Made by a program: the position numbers and the translations under genes. A stretch of DNA of 64,000 nt, taken from a virus. Positions 60,586-64,000 of the stretch are shown here, piece by piece. The DNA lies in IMG/VR virus record IMGVR_UViG_3300044638_006409, positions 56,656-120,655 of that record, one strand, 5' to 3'. The notes under the pieces are model-generated. The model was not told the DNA's origin. It made no database searches and worked only from the letters and a program-made list of their open reading frames with translations. Each line of letters opens with the position of its first letter. Position 1 is the first letter of the stretch.

Positions 60586-61404
60586 ATGAATATACTGAGC
60601 CTTTTCGATGGATTATCTTGTGGTCAAATTGCATTAAATCAGGTTGGAATAAAATATGACAACTATTATGCTTCGGAGATTGACCAGTACGCAATTAAAG
60701 TAACCCAACACAACTACCCCAATACAATTCAACTTGGTGACATTACCAAAATCAAAGGTAGTGACTTACCATCAATCCAACTCTTGTTTGGGGGTAGTCC
60801 CTGTCAAAGTTTTTCATCAGCTGGTAATAGAACAGGATTTGATGGAAAGAGTGGATTGTTTTGGGAATATGTTAGAATATTGAATGAAGTTAAACCCAAA
60901 TATTTTCTATTAGAAAATGTTAAGATGAAAAAGGAATGGGAAGACATCATAACAAAAGAGATGGGAGTTGAACCTATTTCAATCAATAGTAATTTGGTAT
61001 CAGCTCAAAACAGAGAAAGATTATATTGGACAAATATTCCTAATGTAACTCAACCAGAAAATAGAAATATCAAATTGAATGATGTGTTGGGTGATTCAAA
61101 GTTCAGGGAAATACCAAAATGTTTTTATAATAAATGGGGAAACAAACCTAGAATTGATAAGGGTGTGAATTGGGTATGTAATGACAAATCAAATTGTTTG
61201 ACGACCAAAAATTGTCATACCAATCAGTATTTGTTCAATGAGGATAAAAGTTTATGTAGATTATTGACTGCTGATGAGTTTGAGAGATTGCAAACAATAC
61301 CTGAAGGATATACCTCGGTGGTTAATAATACTGAAAGGTATAAGATGATTGGTAATGGTTGGACTGTGGATGTAATTTCTCATATATTTTCTTCATTGAA
61401 ATAA
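60586..61404 (+). CDS. C5 cytosine DNA methyltransferase
   Basis: 272 residues. Motif I is LSLFDGLSCGQIAL, motif IV GGSPCQSFS (Cys73), motif VI LLENVKMK (Glu110), motif VIII QNRERLYWTNI and motif X MIGNGWTVDVI. The set is complete with a small target-recognition domain. Methylates cytosine C5 at an unknown site. Separate transcript after a terminator. Confidence 0.9.
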   Translation: MNILSLFDGLSCGQIALNQVGIKYDNYYASEIDQYAIKVTQHNYPNTIQLGDITKIKGSDLPSIQLLFGGSPCQSFSSAGNRTGFDGKSGLFWEYVRILNEVKPKYFLLENVKMKKEWEDIITKEMGVEPISINSNLVSAQNRERLYWTNIPNVTQPENRNIKLNDVLGDSKFREIPKCFYNKWGNKPRIDKGVNWVCNDKSNCLTTKNCHTNQYLFNEDKSLCRLLTADEFERLQTIPEGYTSVVNNTERYKMIGNGWTVDVISHIFSSLK

Positions 61405-61428
61405 TTTTTTTATTCCAATTTCTTTTCT

Positions 61429-61436
61429 TATCTTTG
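61429..61436 (+). promoter_or_regulatory. Possible TAnnTTTG promoter element
   Basis: TATCTTTG 24 bases before the ATG at 61461, with TTTT 20 bases upstream instead of TTTG. Confidence 0.4.
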
Positions 61437-61460
61437 TTTCAACAAAAAAAACAAGGAGAA

Positions 61461-61706
61461 ATGAACAACACAATCAATCAAACATTGGGGCAAATCTTAA
61501 AAGGGAAAAACAATGGTATCTTTGTTAATCCAAATGGTGAGTATATCAATGTTACAAGATATTATGTTAAGAACACATTAAAGTTCCAAATCATATTCTG
61601 CAAAAATATCTATGATATGGCAACAAAACCTGCTATGAATACAACCAGTGAAAAAAAGGTATTGAAATTGTTGAATACAGAAAATTACGAACTAGTAAAT
61701 CAATAA
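61461..61706 (+). CDS. Small unrecognised protein with SD-like start
   Basis: 81 residues from the ATG at 61461; the longer frame would overlap the methyltransferase. The start is preceded by AAGGAGAA, one of few Shine-Dalgarno-like sites here. Small basic-aromatic protein (INVTRYYVKNTLKF). It heads the SmpB-containing operon. Confidence 0.5.
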   Translation: MNNTINQTLGQILKGKNNGIFVNPNGEYINVTRYYVKNTLKFQIIFCKNIYDMATKPAMNTTSEKKVLKLLNTENYELVNQ

Positions 61707-61710
61707 AATT

Positions 61711-61941
61711 ATGAAAGCACACGAAGCTGAAAATTGGACATATCTCCACGCCAAAATGAGAGATGAAGGATTTCATTATTGTTTCAAACATTTCTCAGAT
61801 TTTGAAGAAATAGAGGATGAAGAGTTCCACAAGTTAAGAAATCAATATTTGGAAACCGCTGAACTATTGGAAAAGTATATTCAAAACAAATACTACGAAG
61901 CCAATTGGGAAGTAGAATATGATGATGAAGATGAAGATTGA
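61711..61941 (+). CDS. Small acidic protein
   Basis: 76 residues: HEAENWTYLHAKMRDEGFHY, then FSDFEEIEDEEFHKLRNQYL and an acidic end (EVEYDDEDED). It overlaps SmpB by 23 bases. This motif set occurs in small phage proteins of unknown role (recalled). Confidence 0.5.
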   Translation: MKAHEAENWTYLHAKMRDEGFHYCFKHFSDFEEIEDEEFHKLRNQYLETAELLEKYIQNKYYEANWEVEYDDEDED

Positions 61942-62347
61942 AAACAAGAAAACCAGATTTGAATATAACTTCCTTGAAACTTACGAGGCCGGCATTATAT
62001 TAACAGGAATGGAAGTTAAAGGTATTCGTCAGGGAAATGTTAATTTAACCGACACTTATTGTTTTTTTAAGGATAATGATTTGTGGGTTAAAAACATTTT
62101 TATATCTTTGGGTAATGATGATAGCAAAAGGGAACGAAAACTCTTGTTAAAGAAAGTAGAACTCAAAAGGTTAAAGTCAAAGTTAATTAATGGTTTAACA
62201 ATAGTCCCAACCAAAATCTATATCAATGATAGAGGATTTGTCAAAGTCGAAATTGTGTTAGCACAAGGAAAAAAGACATTTGATAAAAGAAATACTATCC
62301 GTGATAGAGATATTGAGAGGGAACTTCAATCAAAATCAAAATGGTAA
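61919..62347 (+). CDS. smpB: SmpB-like SsrA-binding protein
   Basis: 142 residues (ATG 61919; ATGs at 61922, 61925 and 61931 also fit). NKKTRFEYNFLETYEAGIIL then TGMEVKGIRQGNVNL, IYINDRGFVKVEIVLAQGKK and FDKRNTIRDRDIEREL are the tmRNA-binding SmpB blocks. The basic C-terminal tail is short. Host SmpB with tmRNA rescues stalled ribosomes; a phage copy may replace it or help phage translation. No tmRNA was seen in the window. Overlaps the upstream acidic gene by 23 bases. Confidence 0.9.
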   Translation: MMMKMKIENKKTRFEYNFLETYEAGIILTGMEVKGIRQGNVNLTDTYCFFKDNDLWVKNIFISLGNDDSKRERKLLLKKVELKRLKSKLINGLTIVPTKIYINDRGFVKVEIVLAQGKKTFDKRNTIRDRDIERELQSKSKW

Positions 62348-62604
62348 AAAAGGTATTTAACAAAACGACATTCACACAAAAATACGGAGATAGATGTAAT
62401 AGAGGATTGAGTTGGTGTTGCAGAAAAAACCACTTCAACATTGAAATCATTCGTTCAGGTTTATCTTGGTATATCTTAGCTCACCGAACAAAGGATGACG
62501 CATATTGGAACTCATTGTGGATAAAGAAAAGATGGGATGAGTTGGATGATGCGATGGATTTTGTTAGTAAGTTTGATTATGAAAAATTAAAAGCACAATT
62601 ATGA
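62341..62604 (+). CDS. Small unrecognised protein
   Basis: 87 residues, MVKKVFNKTTFTQKYGDRCN, rich in Trp, Lys and Cys (RGLSWCCRKNHF). Overlaps SmpB by 7 bases and the next gene by 4. Function unknown. Confidence 0.45.
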   Translation: MVKKVFNKTTFTQKYGDRCNRGLSWCCRKNHFNIEIIRSGLSWYILAHRTKDDAYWNSLWIKKRWDELDDAMDFVSKFDYEKLKAQL

Positions 62605-62876
62605 ATACAATAAACTATAATGTAAGAATTGAAAACGAAAAGTTTGGTGTATTATTGAACGAGAACTTTGTTGATGGAATACAATTCAAGTTATTCTTGA
62701 AAATGATTAATGGTGCATTAGAACTAAAAACTAATTTGACATTCTTCAACGGAGTTGACTTTATGATTCACATTCCTTATACTAAACTTGTTGATTCGAT
62801 TGTAACAACAAAACTTGATACTTATGGAATGAGTGAGATTGTTAAATCAAAGATTGAAGCTCTCGTCACAAAATAA
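62601..62876 (+). CDS. Small unrecognised protein
   Basis: 91 residues, MNTINYNVRIENEKFGVLLN, with a hydrophobic beta-type core. Four-base overlap with the previous gene. No recognised domain. Confidence 0.45.
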   Translation: MNTINYNVRIENEKFGVLLNENFVDGIQFKLFLKMINGALELKTNLTFFNGVDFMIHIPYTKLVDSIVTTKLDTYGMSEIVKSKIEALVTK

Positions 62877-62897
62877 AATGTTTAAACCAAATCAAAA

Positions 62898-63026
62898 ATG
62901 AGATTATTGTTATTCGGACTATGTTTGACTTTTATGGTTGCTTGTTGTCCTGCTAAGAAAACTTGTTGTCAAAAAACTGAGAAAACTTGTCACAAAGTAG
63001 AAACTGATAGTTGTAGCCACAAGTAG
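62898..63026 (+). CDS. Small Cys-rich lipoprotein
   Basis: 42 residues: MRLLLFGLCLTFMVACCPAK then TCCQKTEKTCHKV. A lipoprotein-type signal peptide (lipobox MVAC) gives a ~27-residue mature Cys/Lys/Thr-rich peptide. It lies close to the glucosaminidase, so a surface or spanin-like lysis role is possible. Followed by a terminator. Confidence 0.5.
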   Translation: MRLLLFGLCLTFMVACCPAKKTCCQKTEKTCHKVETDSCSHK

Positions 63027-63072
63027 TTTCCTTGTTTAGAAAAATAAGGTGGTGGAGTCCTTAATCGGTCCT

Positions 63073-63100
63073 AAAGGAGATAGAGATATCTCCTTTTTTT
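63073..63100 (+). terminator. Terminator upstream of Dps-like gene
   Basis: AAAGGAGA pairs with TCTCCTTT around a ~8-base loop, with a T7 run. Confidence 0.8.
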
Positions 63101-63111
63101 ATTTTATTGAT

Positions 63112-63120
63112 ATATTTATA
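63112..63120 (+). promoter_or_regulatory. ATATTTATA motif upstream of Dps-like gene
   Basis: Exact motif, followed by AATA so that TATAAATA is formed, 11 bases before the ATG at 63132 and directly after a terminator. Best-placed copy in the window. Confidence 0.45.
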
Positions 63121-63131
63121 AATAAAAAAAT

Positions 63132-63578
63132 ATGGAAAATAAAATTAAAAAAACTGTAATGGAAGAGGCCAAGAAAAGAGGTTTAATGGTTGAACAAGAA
63201 GAAAAGAATAGTGATAAAGATTTTGTTGAAATGATTTCAATATTAATGCACTCACAAACACAAGCTCACACATATCATCTACAATCGACATCATATGCAG
63301 AACACAAAGCATTACAAAAATATTACGAAGGAATTGATGTTTTGGTTGATACAATAGTTGAGGCATACCAGGGAAAATATGGTATTGTAAAAGGTTATAA
63401 GAACTTCCCCTTCAACGAGTACAAAGGTAATGAAAATACAATCGGTTATTTTGAGAAACTTTGTGATAAGGTAACAGAATTAAGAGATTGTTGTAAAGAT
63501 AGTTGGTTACAGAATGAAATTGATAATGTTTGTACACTAATCAGTTCCACCCTTTACAAGTTAAAGTTCCTGAAATAA
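63132..63578 (+). CDS. Ferritin/Dps-like (DUF5856) protein with tag
   Basis: 148 residues. The tag-like N-terminus is MENKIKKTVMEEAKKRGLMV then EQ. A ferritin-like helix bundle follows: MHSQTQAHTYHLQSTSYAEH, KALQKYYEGIDVLVDTIVEA and YQGKYGIVKG, which I recall as DUF5856. His and Glu residues could bind iron. If packaged, it might protect DNA from oxidative damage at injection. Confidence 0.65.
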   Translation: MENKIKKTVMEEAKKRGLMVEQEEKNSDKDFVEMISILMHSQTQAHTYHLQSTSYAEHKALQKYYEGIDVLVDTIVEAYQGKYGIVKGYKNFPFNEYKGNENTIGYFEKLCDKVTELRDCCKDSWLQNEIDNVCTLISSTLYKLKFLK

Positions 63579-63601
63579 TTTCCAAATTAAATAATTCTTT
63601 T

Positions 63602-63609
63602 TATATTTG
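63602..63609 (+). promoter_or_regulatory. TAnnTTTG element before glucosaminidase
   Basis: TATATTTG lies 22 bases before the ATG at 63632. No TTTG at the right upstream spacing (TTTC instead). Confidence 0.4.
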
Positions 63610-63631
63610 TGGTTAATCAAATTATCACGAT

Positions 63632-64000
63632 ATGAAAAGAATTATTTTTTTTATTCCCCTCCTTTTATTTATTCCATATCTAAAACCTAAAAAAGTTGTT
63701 GAAAAGAAGTTAACACCAACTGAACAATACATTGATAGGTTCAAAAAAGTTGCGATTTACGAACACAAGAAGTTTGGTATTCCCGCATCTGTTACTCTGG
63801 CTCAGGGTATATTGGAATCAAGGAGTGGTCAATCTGACCTAACCAAGAAAACCAACAATCATTTTGGTATTAAGTGTTTTAGTGGATGTAACTATAAGAA
63901 CTCCAAAAGATTTACCGATGATAAACCAACTGATAGGTTTAAAGTTTATGAAAGTAATTGGTTTAGTTTTCGAGACCACTCACAATTTTTGATGGGTAAA
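63632..64000 (+). CDS. Secreted glucosaminidase (GH73/FlgJ-like), 3' end outside window
   Basis: The first 123 residues are seen. A signal peptide (MKRIIFFIPLLLFIPYL) precedes the catalytic domain. It contains YIDRFKKVAIYEHKKFGIPA, SVTLAQGILESRSGQSDLT and NNHFGIKCF. Glu62 of the LAQGILES motif is the expected catalytic acid of GH73 beta-N-acetylglucosaminidases. It cuts peptidoglycan glycan strands. A signal peptide implies export by the host rather than holin release. It could be a lysin or a virion-linked wall enzyme. Confidence 0.85.
   Translation, partial: MKRIIFFIPLLLFIPYLKPKKVVEKKLTPTEQYIDRFKKVAIYEHKKFGIPASVTLAQGILESRSGQSDLTKKTNNHFGIKCFSGCNYKNSKRFTDDKPTDRFKVYESNWFSFRDHSQFLMGK

Noticed and set aside
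63027-63072. Possible small RNA or tmRNA fragment between two transcripts
   Set aside because: Only a 4-bp stem and a short repeat of GTCCTWA can be formed; no tag-peptide frame or tRNA-like ends.

Overview
This window is a dense, AT-rich stretch of a large tailed-phage genome. The likely host is a Bacteroidetes/Flavobacteriia-type bacterium. The phage evidence is: baseplate and tail-fibre-like proteins, T4-type gp46/gp47 recombination proteins, a primase, a RuvC-like resolvase, thymidylate synthase, a NUDIX hydrolase, several DNA methyltransferases, a free-standing HNH endonuclease and a secreted glucosaminidase. The host evidence is: almost no Shine-Dalgarno sequences, promoters of the form TTTG-N19/20-TAnnTTTG, SprB-like repeats in tail proteins, a Bacteroidetes-type surface lipoprotein, a histone-H1-like protein and an LpxH-like hydrolase. 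No tRNA, rRNA, CRISPR array or transposase was seen.

Layout: 1-8.66 kb (+) holds baseplate/tail proteins, with SprB-like repeats and Pro-Thr linkers. 8.66-9.27 kb is a resolvase. 9.26-16.41 kb (-) is a convergent block of fibre/appendage proteins that also has SprB-like and Pro-Thr segments. 16.46-19.54 kb has primase, a PD-(D/E)XK nuclease and a methyltransferase facing a putative restriction endonuclease. 19.7-26.95 kb has small early-type genes, gp47, gp46 and a complete sigma-70 factor. 27-37.2 kb has membrane proteins, an amidase-like protein, acidic and basic virion-type proteins, a histone-H1-like protein, DnaJ and a leucine-rich-repeat protein. 37.5-41.8 kb has DUF932, a PcfJ-like protein, thioredoxin and glutaredoxin. 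41.9-45.7 kb has a coiled-coil protein and a surface lipoprotein. 45.7-55.2 kb is accessory metabolism and DNA modification (Dam, ParB-like, HAD, three further methyltransferases, LpxH-like, GNAT, acyl-CoA thioesterase, ThyA). 55.2-64 kb has a pretoxin-like hydrophobic protein, an HNH endonuclease, an interrupted DHH phosphoesterase, NUDIX, tagged small proteins, a C5 methyltransferase, SmpB, a Dps/ferritin-like protein and a truncated glucosaminidase.

The most unusual locus is 56286-57345. A DHH phosphoesterase gene lies directly after an HNH homing-type endonuclease. It is split by an in-frame TGA inside its first catalytic motif. Skipping exactly six bases (CTT TGA) restores a perfect H-x-D-x-D-G motif. 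The TGA is flanked by matched Leu codons, CTT and CTG. The preceding 90 bases fold into an 18-bp stem enclosing two hairpins and use codons unlike the rest of the gene. This looks like a new version of the T4 gene 60 / MobA arrangement: a translational hop linked to a homing endonuclease.

A second system may be a capsid-targeting tag. Several otherwise unrelated proteins begin with a short amphipathic peptide ending in [ILVM]-x-E-[QN], for example MKKIVRLTESDL followed by IIKEQ. This resembles the capsid-targeting sequences that T4 gp21 protease cuts at (I/L)-x-E, and would mark these proteins as capsid cargo. An ATATTTATA-like motif recurs just upstream of tagged and structural genes. It may be a phage-specific late promoter, whereas early-type genes carry host-type promoters.
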